DNA from: Verrucomicrobiaceae bacterium
GTDB taxonomy: Bacteria; Verrucomicrobiota; Verrucomicrobiia; Verrucomicrobiales; V1-33
Assembly: GCA_027483175.1 (NCBI GenBank)
Contig: JAIXVE010000172.1
Span: 1 to 37,160, forward strand
DNA length: 37,160 nucleotides
Direction of reading: 5' to 3'
Below, piece by piece: positions 1-8,526 of the stretch (position 1 is the stretch's first letter; the number at the start of each line of letters is the position of its first letter). The notes under the pieces were generated by a model. That model saw only the letters and a program-made list of their open reading frames with translations, was not told where the DNA came from and did not search any database. A program made the position numbers and the translations under genes.

Positions 1-2
1 AA

Positions 3-131
3 CTCGACGACCGCCCCGTCAAAGAAGTCGCCTCCCTCACCGGTTGGTCCGAATCCAATGTCAAAGTCCGCGCCTTCCGCGCCCGCGCCCGCCTCCGCAC
101 CATCCTCGAATCCATGCCCACCGGCGATTGA
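3..131 (+). CDS. ECF-type RNA polymerase sigma factor, C-terminal end (partial)
   Basis: The window opens inside this gene; only the last 42 codons are present, ending in TGA at 129-131. The visible protein matches sigma-70 region 4: a helix-turn-helix with the pattern KEVASLTGWSESNVKVRAFR followed by an Arg/Ala-rich helix. This part of ECF sigma factors contacts the -35 promoter element. The reading frame runs without a break from the window edge. The next gene starts 17 bases later and a third gene overlaps that one, so the three probably form a sigma/anti-sigma/sensor-type operon. The region 2 core-binding part is outside the window, so the ECF subgroup cannot be assigned. Confidence 0.75.
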   Translation, partial: LDDRPVKEVASLTGWSESNVKVRAFRARARLRTILESMPTGD

Positions 132-147
132 TCCCGCCCCACACCCC

Positions 148-465
148 ATGAACGACGATCATCTCTCCCACCTCTTCGCCGCCGCGCGCCGCGCCGAATC
201 CCGCCTCGCCTTCCCCCGCTCGGAATTCGCCTTCCCCACCCGCATCACCGCCCTCGCCGCCTCCTCACGCCCCGACCTCTCCCCGCTCCTCCGCTTCCGC
301 TCCTGGCTCTCCGCCGCCGCCTCCTCCGCCGCCCTCCTCGGCCTCGTCACACTCATCTCCGCCTCCAGCCGCGAATCCCTCGAACACGAAGAAGCCCTCT
401 CCATCTTCTGGGACTCCGGTGCCACCGTCTGGAACGACTCTCTCTTCACCCCGCCAACGCCATGA
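148..465 (+). CDS. Small single-pass membrane protein, possible anti-sigma factor
   Basis: A 105-residue protein starting at the ATG at 148; an upstream in-frame ATG at 58 would overlap the sigma gene and is less likely. Residues about 1-45 are polar and Arg/Ala/Pro-rich, as expected for a cytoplasmic tail. Residues about 50-70 are hydrophobic (Ala/Leu/Val) and form one likely membrane segment. The rest is a short extracytoplasmic tail rich in Ser and Glu. There is no zinc-binding His/Cys anti-sigma motif. Its place directly after an ECF sigma gene and its 4-base ATGA overlap with the next gene suggest a membrane anti-sigma role, but that is inference from position only. Confidence 0.6.
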   Translation: MNDDHLSHLFAAARRAESRLAFPRSEFAFPTRITALAASSRPDLSPLLRFRSWLSAAASSAALLGLVTLISASSRESLEHEEALSIFWDSGATVWNDSLFTPPTP

Positions 466-869
466 AATGGCTCACCGCCCTCGCCATCGCCGCCGTCTTC
501 CTCATGGGCACCCTCGCCGGTGCCCTCATCGGCATGAAAATCGAACGCGACCGCCTCTACGCCCTCGCCTCACAACCCGCCGATCTCCTCGCCCGCTCCA
601 CCGCCAAGGCCATCACCAAGGAAGTCAATCTCGACCGCGCCCAGCAGCACAAACTCAACTCCCTCCTCGACGCCGCCAGACCTTCCCTCGAAGCCGCTGA
701 AAACGCCCGCCGCGAATCCATCTCCGCCGTCATCACCTCCGTCGCCAAAGACCTCGACCCCATCCTCTCCACTCCCCAGCGCGAACGCAGCCGCTCGCTC
801 TTCGAAAAGCTCCGCCGCCGCTTCCTCCCTGGCCCAGTCAGCGTCCCCGTCTCCAGCCCCCAACGCTGA
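462..869 (+). CDS. Membrane-anchored periplasmic sensor-like protein (CpxP/CnrX-like helical fold)
   Basis: A 135-residue protein whose ATG at 462 overlaps the preceding stop codon (ATGA). Residues 1-25 form a hydrophobic signal-anchor with a GTLAGALIG glycine-zipper pattern. The remainder is charged and helical: two amphipathic repeats, one around residues 50-75 ending in LNSLLDAARPS and one around 90-120 containing LDPILSTPQRER. The spacing 'helix - Arg-rich helix - L..Q..R' resembles the periplasmic heavy-metal sensor family (CnrX, CpxP, DUF3106-like), which in some ECF systems passes an envelope signal to the anti-sigma factor. No clear metal ligands are visible. Convergent with tdh, with 9 bases between stop codons. 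Confidence 0.55.
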   Translation: MKWLTALAIAAVFLMGTLAGALIGMKIERDRLYALASQPADLLARSTAKAITKEVNLDRAQQHKLNSLLDAARPSLEAAENARRESISAVITSVAKDLDPILSTPQRERSRSLFEKLRRRFLPGPVSVPVSSPQR

Positions 870-878
870 ACCTCCCCC

Positions 879-1904
879 TCACGTCCAGTCCAGCACCACC
901 TTCCCTGCCTCCCCGGACGCCATCGCCGCAAATCCCTCCGCAAACTCGGTATACCCCAGCCGATGCGTGATCACCGGCGTGATATCAAGCCCCGACTGAA
1001 TCATCGTCGTCATCTTGTACCACGTCTCATACATCTCCCGACCATAGATCCCCTTGATCGTCAGCATGCTGAAAATCACCTTGTCCCAGTCGATCGCAAA
1101 CCGCTCCGGAAAAATCCCGAGAATCGCCACCTTCCCCCCGTGACACGCATTCTCAATGATCGTCTCCATCGCCCGCGGAGCCCCTGACATCTCCAGACTC
1201 ACATCAAATCCCTCCACCATCCCGATCTCCCGCTGCACATCCGCAAGGCTCTCCACTCCCACATCCACCGTCCGCGTCGCTCCCATCCGCTTCGCCAGCT
1301 CCAGTCTCCGCGGGTTCACATCCGTCACCACCACATGCCGCGCCCCCGCATGACGCACAATCGCCGCCGCCATGCACCCGATCGGCCCCGCCCCCGTAAT
1401 CAGCACGTCCTCACCTAGCACATCAAACGACAGCGCTGTGTGCGTCGCATTCCCCAGCGGATCAAAACACGAAATCACTTCCTCCGGGATCCTCCGGTCC
1501 GCCAGCCACACATTCGTCATCGGCAACGCCAGATACTCCGCAAACGCCCCCGTCGTGTTCACCCCGATCCCCCGCGTGTGCGCACACAAATGCCGCCGCC
1601 CAGCCATGCAGTTCCGGCACCGCCCGCACACCAGATGCCCCTCCCCACTAACCAGATCGCCCACCCGGAAATCATGCACATTGCTCCCCATCGCCACAAT
1701 CTCCCCGCAGAACTCATGCCCCACCGTCATCGGCACGGGTATCGTCCGCTGCGCCCACGCATCCCATTTGTAAATATGCAGGTCCGTCCCGCATAACGAG
1801 GTCTTCCGGATCTTCACCAGCACGTCGTTGATCCCCATCTCCGGCTCCGGTACATCACACAGCCAAAGCCCTGGGGCCGCTTCCTTCTTCACGATTGCTT
1901 TCAT
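879..1904 (-). CDS. tdh: L-threonine 3-dehydrogenase, zinc-dependent
   Basis: Oxidises L-threonine to 2-amino-3-ketobutyrate with NAD+ in the cytoplasm. The 341 residues equal the length of E. coli Tdh and the two align almost end to end from memory. Catalytic zinc ligands Cys38, His63 and Glu64 are present, with Thr40 and His43 of the proton relay. The structural zinc site is Cys93, Cys96, Cys99 and Cys107. The Rossmann motif is GAGPIG near residue 171, and the family signature GIYGREM is near residue 287. The usual partner gene kbl (glycine C-acetyltransferase), often adjacent to tdh, is not beside it; it may lie elsewhere. Divergent from the small coiled-coil gene across 220 bases in which I see no convincing promoter. 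Confidence 0.95.
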   Translation of the reverse strand: MKAIVKKEAAPGLWLCDVPEPEMGINDVLVKIRKTSLCGTDLHIYKWDAWAQRTIPVPMTVGHEFCGEIVAMGSNVHDFRVGDLVSGEGHLVCGRCRNCMAGRRHLCAHTRGIGVNTTGAFAEYLALPMTNVWLADRRIPEEVISCFDPLGNATHTALSFDVLGEDVLITGAGPIGCMAAAIVRHAGARHVVVTDVNPRRLELAKRMGATRTVDVGVESLADVQREIGMVEGFDVSLEMSGAPRAMETIIENACHGGKVAILGIFPERFAIDWDKVIFSMLTIKGIYGREMYETWYKMTTMIQSGLDITPVITHRLGYTEFAEGFAAMASGEAGKVVLDWT

Positions 1905-2124
1905 GCGTGCCTCATTGGTTCCGATTTAGCGGAGAAATGCAACAGGATGCCGGAATTGATTCGCGGATGCCTCTCCCACCCCACTCAGGCAATCCCTCAG
2001 TCCTAATTAATCCTTCACCCTGCGCGATCTTTCTTGCCCCCACCATCCGTTTCCGTCAGCCTTCCCTCGCCTGCGGCTCCCTCCCCCCAATCCCGAGGAA
2101 CAACCCCCGCACGTACACACTGCC

Positions 2125-2352
2125 ATGGACTCCACTCTCAATGACCATCCCGTGATCCTCTCACTCACCAGTCAGCTCGAGCAACTCCGTCGGCGCATCG
2201 AGTCGCTCGAAGGCCTCATCCGCGAAGACCACGAAAAACTCACCAAACTCGAACACGAGGTCGAACACGATCACGAAATCATCGACCGCCTCGAACACCC
2301 AGGCTCCTCAAGCTACTACACAGGCCGCAAAACCGTCACCGTAGGCCTCTGA
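2125..2352 (+). CDS. Small coiled-coil protein, SlyX-like
   Basis: A 75-residue protein starting at ATG 2125. Residues about 8-58 are a continuous heptad-patterned helix (SQLEQLRRRIESLEGLIRE, then EHEVEHDHEIIDRLE). The C-terminal tail is polar with Ser, Tyr, Thr and Val. Length, acidic coiled coil and the Ser/Tyr-rich tail resemble the SlyX family of short coiled-coil proteins of unknown function, though I cannot prove membership. A GAGGA at 2095-2099 lies about 25 bases upstream of the start, too far to be a normal ribosome binding site. The gene stands alone between the divergent tdh and the convergent recQ, whose stop is only 15 bases away. Confidence 0.65.
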   Translation: MDSTLNDHPVILSLTSQLEQLRRRIESLEGLIREDHEKLTKLEHEVEHDHEIIDRLEHPGSSSYYTGRKTVTVGL

Positions 2353-2367
2353 TCCACCCCGCACACC

Positions 2368-4515
2368 TCATCGGTGCTGTCTCAGAATCTCGAGAAACGG
2401 CTCGAGATAACGCTTCGCCTTGCCCTCCCCAATCCCCCTCACCCGCAATCCCTCCGCCATCGTCTGCGGCCTCAACCGCGTCAGAAACTCCAGCGTCTGA
2501 TTGTTGAAAATCACATACGCCGGCACCCCCTCGCGCGCCGCCATCGCCGTCCGGCACTCCCGCAGCTTCCGGTACAACCCTTCGTCAAATCCCACCTCCG
2601 CCAGCCGCACATCCCCACCACCACCCCCGCCCGCACTCTCCCGCTGCGGCGACACCACGCTCGACGGCCAGTTCAATCGCAGCGATCCCCCACTCTTCAT
2701 CATCTGCACCCCAGCCTCCGTCAGCGTCACCATCGGATACTCCCCGCCAGACGTCTTCAAATACCCAGCCGACTCCAGCTCCCGGAACAACGCCAGCACA
2801 AACGCCTGTCCCCACTCCCGCAACGCTCCATACGTCGACAACTCATCAAGCCTCGCCCCTAGCACTTCCCGCGACCTGCTCCCCGTCAGCATCCCCGCTA
2901 TCCGCGCCCGCCCGAACCTCCCCTCCCAGCCACCCGCCCCACGCACGCTGCAACGCGCCACCCCGCTCAGCAGCTTCCTCACCACCGTCAGTTCCTCCGC
3001 CGTCGCCTCCCGCGCCCCTAACCGGTCACTCCCCGCGCGGCACACATCGCAGTTCCCGCAGTCCGCCGCCCCGCTCTCCCCGAAATACTCAAGAATCATC
3101 CGCTGCCGGCACACCCGCGCATCCGCCCACGCAATCATCCGCCTCAGCTTGTCCCGGTCCCGCCGATCCTTCTCCTCCAGCGCCACCCGGTCCAGCTCCA
3201 GTTCCCCAGCCTTCACCCCCGGCCGCTTCAGCCGCGTCCCCCGGATCCGCTGCCCGGGCACGTCAAACCGCTCAATCATCCCGTGCCTTACCAGCACCGA
3301 AATCGCACTCCCCACCGCCATCCCATTCCCGCTCTCTAACCACTCCGACAGCTGCTCGATGCTCGCCACCACCTCATGCCGCCCGTCCGCACGGTTCAAT
3401 AACAGCTGATACAGGTCCCGGATCATCGCCGCCCCCGGATTGTTCCCATCAATGAAAAACTCCTGCGTCCTCGTGTCCGCATAGTTATACAGCAGTTCAC
3501 ACCACCCGGGCTCCCCATCCCGACCAGCCCGCCCAGCCTCCTGATAGTACGCCTCCAGACTCCCCGGAATCTCAAAGTGCACCACAAACCGCACGTCCGA
3601 TCGGTCAATCCCCATCCCGAACGCATTCGTCGCCACCGCCACCGCCGCCCGCCGCGAAATGAACTCATCCTGCAATCTCGCCCGCTCGTCCTCCTTCAAC
3701 CCGCCGTGATACGCAATCACCTCCACACCCCACTCCTCCATCGCCTCCGCCACCTCCTCCACCTTCCCCCGCGTCGCACAATACACCACCCCAGTCCCGT
3801 ACTGCTCCACCACACTCCGCAACCGGTCGTACTTGTCCCTCACCCGCGCACACGCCGTCACATTCAGACTCAGATTCGGCCGCGCAAACCCGCTGATGCA
3901 CTCCTCGTGATCCGTAAACCCAAGCTGCTTCACGATGTCCGCTCTCACCTCCGGCGTCGCCGTCGCCGTCAGCGCCACCACCTGCGGCCGCCCCAGCATC
4001 TCCAATGCCTCCCCTAACCGCTGATAGTCCGGCCGGAAATCATGCCCCCACTGCGAAATACAGTGCGCCTCATCCACCGCAAACAACGCAATGTCCGCAC
4101 TCTTCAGCGCCTCCACAAACGCCCTCTGCCGGAACCGCTCCGGCGCAATGTACACCAGCTTCCACTCCCCCCTCCGCATCGCCGCAATCCGCGCCCGCTG
4201 CTCCTCCAGATCAATCGTGCTGTTGATCACCGTCGCCGCCACCCCCCGCCTCACCAGCGCATCCACCTGATCCTTCATCAGCGCTATCAATGGACTCACC
4301 ACCACCGTCACCCCGTCCATCAGCAGCGCCGGCAATTGATAACACAACGACTTCCCCCCGCCCGTCGGCATCACCGCCAGCGCATCCCGCCCACCCAGCA
4401 GTGCCGACACAATCCGGCTCTGCCCGTCCAGAAACCGCCGGTGCCCGAACACCCGCTCCAGCACCTCTAGCGGATCATGCAGCGGATTCTCGTCACTCAC
4501 AGGCCTTGAAGTCAC
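2368..4515 (-). CDS. recQ: ATP-dependent 3'-5' DNA helicase RecQ
   Basis: Unwinds DNA during recombination and replication-fork repair. The 715-residue protein has the full RecQ layout. The first RecA-like domain carries Walker A TGGGKS at 51-56, the DEAH box at 148-151 and the aromatic-rich loop just after it. The second RecA domain contains GMGIDRSDVRFVVHF and YYQEAGRAGRDG. The zinc-binding domain shows one Cys before the RMILEYFGE stretch and then C..C..C. A winged helix follows, and the C-terminal HRDC domain begins near VPAYVIFNN. A Gly/Ser-rich linker (GGGGGG) separates winged helix and HRDC. The first codon is GTG at 4515; a second GTG six codons later is also possible. It lies 10 bases downstream of ugd on the same strand, so co-transcription is likely. 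Confidence 0.95.
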   Translation of the reverse strand: MTSRPVSDENPLHDPLEVLERVFGHRRFLDGQSRIVSALLGGRDALAVMPTGGGKSLCYQLPALLMDGVTVVVSPLIALMKDQVDALVRRGVAATVINSTIDLEEQRARIAAMRRGEWKLVYIAPERFRQRAFVEALKSADIALFAVDEAHCISQWGHDFRPDYQRLGEALEMLGRPQVVALTATATPEVRADIVKQLGFTDHEECISGFARPNLSLNVTACARVRDKYDRLRSVVEQYGTGVVYCATRGKVEEVAEAMEEWGVEVIAYHGGLKEDERARLQDEFISRRAAVAVATNAFGMGIDRSDVRFVVHFEIPGSLEAYYQEAGRAGRDGEPGWCELLYNYADTRTQEFFIDGNNPGAAMIRDLYQLLLNRADGRHEVVASIEQLSEWLESGNGMAVGSAISVLVRHGMIERFDVPGQRIRGTRLKRPGVKAGELELDRVALEEKDRRDRDKLRRMIAWADARVCRQRMILEYFGESGAADCGNCDVCRAGSDRLGAREATAEELTVVRKLLSGVARCSVRGAGGWEGRFGRARIAGMLTGSRSREVLGARLDELSTYGALREWGQAFVLALFRELESAGYLKTSGGEYPMVTLTEAGVQMMKSGGSLRLNWPSSVVSPQRESAGGGGGGDVRLAEVGFDEGLYRKLRECRTAMAAREGVPAYVIFNNQTLEFLTRLRPQTMAEGLRVRGIGEGKAKRYLEPFLEILRQHR

Positions 4516-4525
4516 CGCGCCACCC

Positions 4526-5827
4526 CTAACTCACTCCGCGCCCGATGCCGCGGTACGTGAACCCAAGCTCCGCCATCCGCACAGGATCCAGCAGATTCCT
4601 CCCGTCAAACATCAGCGGCGACCTCATCCGCGCCTTCACCGCCGCAAAATCCACCTCCGCAAACTCAGGCCACTCCGTCGCAATCACAACCGCCTCAGCC
4701 TCATCCACCGCCTCCAGCGGGCTGTTCGCAAAAATCAGCCGCTCCGCCACCTCCAGATGCCGCGCATTCCCCATCGCCTTCGGATCATACACCGTCACAT
4801 GCGCCCCCTCCTTCACCAGCGCCTCCACCAGCTCGATCGCCACCGACGACCGGATGTCATCCGTGTTGTTCTTGAACGCCAGCCCCCACACCGCAATCCG
4901 CTTGTCCTCCAGCACCCACAGCGCATCCCGAATGTGCTTCAGAAACCGCTGCAGCATCTGCCGGTTCACCGCCTGCACTTCCTTCAGCAGATGAAACGGC
5001 ACCCCCAGCTGCTCGCTGATCGCTATGAACGCCGCAATGTCCTTCGGAAAACAGGACCCTCCGTACCCGATCCCCGCATTCAGAAAATTACGCCCGATCC
5101 GACGGTCCATCCCAATCCCCGCCGCCACCATCTCCACATCCGCCCCGCTGATCTCGCAGATCTGACTCACCGCATTGATATACGAAATCTTCAGCGCCAG
5201 AAAACTGTTCGCCGCATGCTTGATCAGCTCCGCACTGTTGATGTCCGTCACCAGCACCGGCGCATCAAACGGCGCATACACCCCGCGCATCAGCGCAATC
5301 GCCTTCTCACTGTTCGCCCCTATCACAATCCGGTCCGGCTTCATCAGATCATCCACCGCACACCCCTCCCTCAGAAACTCAGGATTGCTCACCACATCAA
5401 ACGGCACGTCAGGCGCATACCTCCGAATCGTATCCGCCACCTTCTCCCCCGTCTTCACAGGCACCGTGCTCTTGTCCACAATCACTTTGTACGACGTCAC
5501 CACCTGCGCAATCTCCCGCGCCACTTTCTCAATGAACCGCAGATCCACACTCCCATCCGGCTGCGGCGGCGTCGGCACCGCAATAAATACCACCTCGCCG
5601 AAATCTACGCCCTCCGCAGTGCTCGTCGTGAACCGCAACCGCCCAGCCTCCGTGTTCCGCTTCACCAGTTCCTCCAGCCCAGGCTCGTAAATCGGAATCT
5701 CACCCCTCAGCAACCGGTCGATCTTCTGCTGGTTGTTGTCCACACAGAGCACTTCATGCCCGACTTCCGCAAAACATGCGCCGGTGGTCAATCCTACATA
5801 CCCGGATCCAATAATCGTGAGCTTCAT
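4526..5827 (-). CDS. ugd: UDP-glucose 6-dehydrogenase
   Basis: Oxidises UDP-glucose to UDP-glucuronate with two NAD+, feeding polysaccharide or LPS sugar synthesis. The start is set at the ATG at 5827 because MKLTIIGSGYVGL is the family's standard N-terminus; the open frame continues 26 codons further upstream but adds unrelated sequence. The protein has 433 residues, typical for the bacterial enzyme. The NAD-binding GSGYVG is at residues 7-12. VSNPEFLREG follows near residue 150. The catalytic cysteine is Cys259 in GGSCFPKD. The C-terminal UDP-binding domain contains WGLAFKNNTDDIR. The gene directly precedes recQ and follows the FAD oxidoreductase by about 110 bases. Confidence 0.95.
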   Translation of the reverse strand: MKLTIIGSGYVGLTTGACFAEVGHEVLCVDNNQQKIDRLLRGEIPIYEPGLEELVKRNTEAGRLRFTTSTAEGVDFGEVVFIAVPTPPQPDGSVDLRFIEKVAREIAQVVTSYKVIVDKSTVPVKTGEKVADTIRRYAPDVPFDVVSNPEFLREGCAVDDLMKPDRIVIGANSEKAIALMRGVYAPFDAPVLVTDINSAELIKHAANSFLALKISYINAVSQICEISGADVEMVAAGIGMDRRIGRNFLNAGIGYGGSCFPKDIAAFIAISEQLGVPFHLLKEVQAVNRQMLQRFLKHIRDALWVLEDKRIAVWGLAFKNNTDDIRSSVAIELVEALVKEGAHVTVYDPKAMGNARHLEVAERLIFANSPLEAVDEAEAVVIATEWPEFAEVDFAAVKARMRSPLMFDGRNLLDPVRMAELGFTYRGIGRGVS

Positions 5828-5939
5828 AATTGATGACGGCCTGCTGCCTTGCCTCATAAGACACACGCCGCCTCCCCTCTTCCCGCACCCTCCCCAGAGC
5901 GTCAACCGCTTTCCCCTTCAGTAGCCCTTAAGCCCCCCT

Positions 5940-7403
5940 TCACCAGGCACTCGGCCCCTTCCCGAACACCCGCCGCAGCACGGTCTTCCCAGCATGCCAC
6001 CCGCACATCCCATGCACCCCAGGACCAGGCGGCGTCGAACTCGAACACAGAAACACATCCGCCGCAGGCGTCGTCCACGGATTCCACCGCGCCACCGGCC
6101 GCGTGTACAATTGCCACGCATCCATCACCCCGCCCACAATATCCCCTCCCGCATTGTTCGCATTGTACCGCTCGTAATCCCCAGGCCCCATCGCATGCGT
6201 CGCCAGCACCGTGTCCCGGAATCCCGGCGCAAACCGCTCCATCTGCCCCAGCACCGCCTCCGCATGGTCCTCCACACTCCCGCTCGGCACATGACAATAC
6301 GCCCACGCCGTATGCTTCCCCTCAGGCGCCCGACTCCCATCACAAACACTCTGCTGCGCCACCAGCACAAACGGCTTCCCATCCACTCCCTCCCCCCAGC
6401 ACCGCCGCTCACTCGCCGCAATCTCCTCAAACCCTCCACCCACATGCACCGTCCCCGCACGCCGACACTCCGCATTCGCCCACGGAATCGGCCCGCTCAA
6501 CGCCATGTCCAGCTTGAACACTCCCGGCCCGTACCGAAACCGCTTCAATCGCTCCACGTACCCACCCGGCAAACGCCCACCGCAAATCGACGCCATCTGC
6601 CCAGGCCCCGTATCAAACAAATACGCCGACGCCGCCGGCAACTCCCCCAGGGTCTCCACCCGCCACCCGCACACCACTTCGCCTCCCAGCTTCTCCAATC
6701 GCCGCACCATCGCCCCAGCAATCGCCCCGCTCCCCCCTCGCGCCACCGGCCACCCCGTCGTCTGCCCAGCCAACCCTAACGCCACCCCAACCGCCGCCGT
6801 CAGCGGCTTCTCCAATGGCAGCACCGAATGCGCCGCATTCCCCCCAAACAACGCCCGCGCTCCCTCCGTCCGAAACACCGACCCCACCAGCCCAGCCGCA
6901 CTCCGCACCGCATTCCTCCCAAACCGCATCATCCCAATCGGATGCCTCGGCATCACCGGCAGCGGCCCCAGCAGGTCATCCCACATCCCCGGCAGCGAGT
7001 CCCTCAACCGCCCGAACACCCCCAGCCACGCCTTCCCATCCTCCCCCAATCCCGCCGCCGTCTCCTCCACCCCACGATGCATCACCGCCGCACGCCCCCC
7101 ATCCAGCGGATGCGCCAGCACCACCTCCGGATGCACCCACTCCAATCCTTCCTCCTCCAGCCTCATCCCCCTGAAAAATGGCGACACCAGCGCCATCGGA
7201 TGCACCGCACTGCACACATCATGCAGATACCCAGGCAAGGTCAACTCCGCCGTCCTCGTCCCCCCTCCCGGAACCCCATACGCCTCCACCACCAGTACCC
7301 CCAACCCCTCCCGCGCCAGCGTCAACGCCGCCGCCAGCCCGTTCGGCCCACTGCCAATAATCACCGCATCATACCGCGTCTGTCGGGGAACATCTCTCGC
7401 CAT
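5940..7403 (-). CDS. FAD-dependent oxidoreductase of the phytoene dehydrogenase / PYROXD2-like family
   Basis: The start chosen is the ATG at 7403 (MARDVPRQTRYD); the frame stays open 15 codons further upstream. The protein is about 487 residues. The FAD-binding Rossmann motif IGSGPNGLAAAL begins about 12 residues in and is followed by VVEA and a PGGGTRT segment, as in COG1233 enzymes. Near the C-terminus are GGDIVGG and a FLCSSSTPPGPGVHGMCG stretch, the second FAD contact typical of this family. Members include carotenoid desaturases and isomerases, but no other carotenoid genes are present, so the substrate is unknown. No signal peptide is evident. Located between HU and ugd on the same strand. 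Confidence 0.85.
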   Translation of the reverse strand: MARDVPRQTRYDAVIIGSGPNGLAAALTLAREGLGVLVVEAYGVPGGGTRTAELTLPGYLHDVCSAVHPMALVSPFFRGMRLEEEGLEWVHPEVVLAHPLDGGRAAVMHRGVEETAAGLGEDGKAWLGVFGRLRDSLPGMWDDLLGPLPVMPRHPIGMMRFGRNAVRSAAGLVGSVFRTEGARALFGGNAAHSVLPLEKPLTAAVGVALGLAGQTTGWPVARGGSGAIAGAMVRRLEKLGGEVVCGWRVETLGELPAASAYLFDTGPGQMASICGGRLPGGYVERLKRFRYGPGVFKLDMALSGPIPWANAECRRAGTVHVGGGFEEIAASERRCWGEGVDGKPFVLVAQQSVCDGSRAPEGKHTAWAYCHVPSGSVEDHAEAVLGQMERFAPGFRDTVLATHAMGPGDYERYNANNAGGDIVGGVMDAWQLYTRPVARWNPWTTPAADVFLCSSSTPPGPGVHGMCGWHAGKTVLRRVFGKGPSAW

Positions 7404-7463
7404 ACCCTCCCCCATACCCCACTCTCCCCTCAGCGCAATCCCACCCATTCACCCACTCCCCCC

Positions 7464-7506
7464 AAAAAAACCGCCCGGCCGCAGTCTCTTCAACCACGGC
7501 CGGGCG
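7464..7506 (-). terminator. Rho-independent terminator of the HU gene
   Basis: A perfect 10-bp inverted repeat (7472-7481 CGCCCGGCCG with 7497-7506) encloses a 15-base loop. On the minus strand it is followed by seven T residues (A tract at 7464-7470). It begins 22 bases after the HU stop codon, and its orientation fits termination of HU transcription before the FAD oxidoreductase gene. Confidence 0.92.
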
Positions 7507-7528
7507 CTCGATCTTCACTCTCCAAACC

Positions 7529-7804
7529 TCACATCGCCTTCTTCACATTCGAAGACGCCACAAAACGCACGGTCTTGCTCGCCTTGATGTTCATGCTCGC
7601 CCCAGTCTTCGGATTCCGACCCTTCCGCGCCTTCCGCGCCACCAGCTTGAAGGTTCCAAACCCGATCAACTGCACCGCCTTGTCTTTCTTCACGCCCTTC
7701 ACGATCGACTCAAGGACCGCCGCCACAGCCTCCGCCGCGGCCTTCTTGCTGGTTTCTTTGCCGAGTGACTTCTGCACGGCTTCGATAAGTTCTGCTTTGT
7801 TCAT
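7529..7804 (-). CDS. HU-family DNA-binding protein
   Basis: A histone-like nucleoid protein that bends and compacts DNA as a dimer. The start is the ATG at 7804 (MNKAELIEAVQ), the standard HU N-terminus; the frame is open 21 codons further upstream but that part lacks HU character. The protein has 91 residues, the normal HU length. The dimerisation helices come first, then IGFGTFKL, then the DNA-binding arm with the RKGRNPKTGASMNI signature and a C-terminal Val/Lys helix. It is a single-gene unit: a TTGACA-type promoter lies upstream and a strong terminator downstream. No ribosome binding site is visible. Whether it is HU or the related IHF cannot be settled, but the sequence is closer to HU. 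Confidence 0.95.
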   Translation of the reverse strand: MNKAELIEAVQKSLGKETSKKAAAEAVAAVLESIVKGVKKDKAVQLIGFGTFKLVARKARKGRNPKTGASMNIKASKTVRFVASSNVKKAM

Positions 7805-7875
7805 GAACGTTGGTTGGTTTTGAGGATTGACGGCTACCGCGGACGAGGAAAAAGAACCCGGGCGCACGTCCCTCT

Positions 7876-7902
7876 CTTATGGATTCAGTGAAATCCTGTC
7901 AA
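7876..7902 (-). promoter_or_regulatory. Probable sigma-70 promoter of the HU gene
   Basis: On the minus strand a perfect TTGACA (-35, 7897-7902) is followed after 15 bases by CATAAG (-10 candidate, 7876-7881, 4 of 6 to consensus). The spacer is shorter than the ideal 17, and a shifted -10 one or two bases away is equally possible. Transcription would give a leader of roughly 65 bases before the HU start. The surrounding divergent region is the most AT-rich stretch in this part of the window. Confidence 0.5.
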
Positions 7903-7968
7903 TCCGTTGCTCTTGAAAAATTGTTATTAAAATCACCGGCGCCGGACGTCAATTTTTTACAAACTTCC

Positions 7969-8526
7969 ATGAACCCCCCAGCCCATCTCCTCCGCTCCCC
8001 CTCCGTCCACCCCTCCGCCTTCATCGCCAAAGGCGCCGTCGTCCTCGGCGACGTCTCCATCGCAGAAAATGCCAGCATCTGGTACAACGCCGTCCTCCGC
8101 GGCGACATCAACGCCATCACCATCGGCCGCGGCTCCAATGTCCAGGACGGCTCCGTCCTCCACCTCTCCGCAGACCACGGCTGCCACATCGGCAACTACG
8201 TCACCGTCGGCCACATGGCCATGCTCCACGCCTGCTCCATCGGCGACGAATGCCTCATCGGCATGGGAGCCATCATCCTCGACGGCGCTCAAATCGGCGC
8301 TCGCTCCATCATCGGAGCAGGCGCTGTCGTCACTCAGAACAAAATCATCCCTCCAGGCTCCATGGTCATGGGCACCCCTGCCAAGGTCGTCCGCGATCTC
8401 TCACCCGACGAACAAGCCAATCTCCGCTCGTGGGCCGATCGCTACATCCGCCTCATCCCCCACTACCACCACCTCGGCCTCGCCGACCCAGCCTTCTCCT
8501 CCCAAACCGACGGGCTCCACTCATGA
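7969..8526 (+). CDS. Gamma-class carbonic anhydrase-like left-handed beta-helix protein
   Basis: A 185-residue protein of the hexapeptide-repeat (LbH) fold that binds zinc at trimer interfaces. The start is the ATG at 7969 (MNPPAHLL); the frame is open 30 codons upstream into the HU promoter. Residues about 14-165 form the [LIV]GxxxX beta-helix. Metal ligands His65, His82 and His87 are in the positions expected for gamma carbonic anhydrases (VLHLS, VGHMAMLH). RGD near 44-46 and VQDGSVL at 58-64 are family signatures. The C-terminus is a helix with HYHHLG. Many close homologues have no proven anhydrase activity, so catalysis is presumed. The stop codon overlaps the moaE start (ATGA), which implies translational coupling. 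Confidence 0.88.
   Translation: MNPPAHLLRSPSVHPSAFIAKGAVVLGDVSIAENASIWYNAVLRGDINAITIGRGSNVQDGSVLHLSADHGCHIGNYVTVGHMAMLHACSIGDECLIGMGAIILDGAQIGARSIIGAGAVVTQNKIIPPGSMVMGTPAKVVRDLSPDEQANLRSWADRYIRLIPHYHHLGLADPAFSSQTDGLHS

Noticed and set aside
1895..2155. Open frame of 86 codons on the plus strand upstream of the coiled-coil gene.
   Set aside because: It overlaps the tdh start and the coiled-coil start and has no protein-like features.
4757..5833. Open frame of 358 codons on the plus strand opposite ugd.
   Set aside because: Antisense of a gene with a complete UDP-glucose dehydrogenase motif set; the product is Arg/His/Pro-rich.
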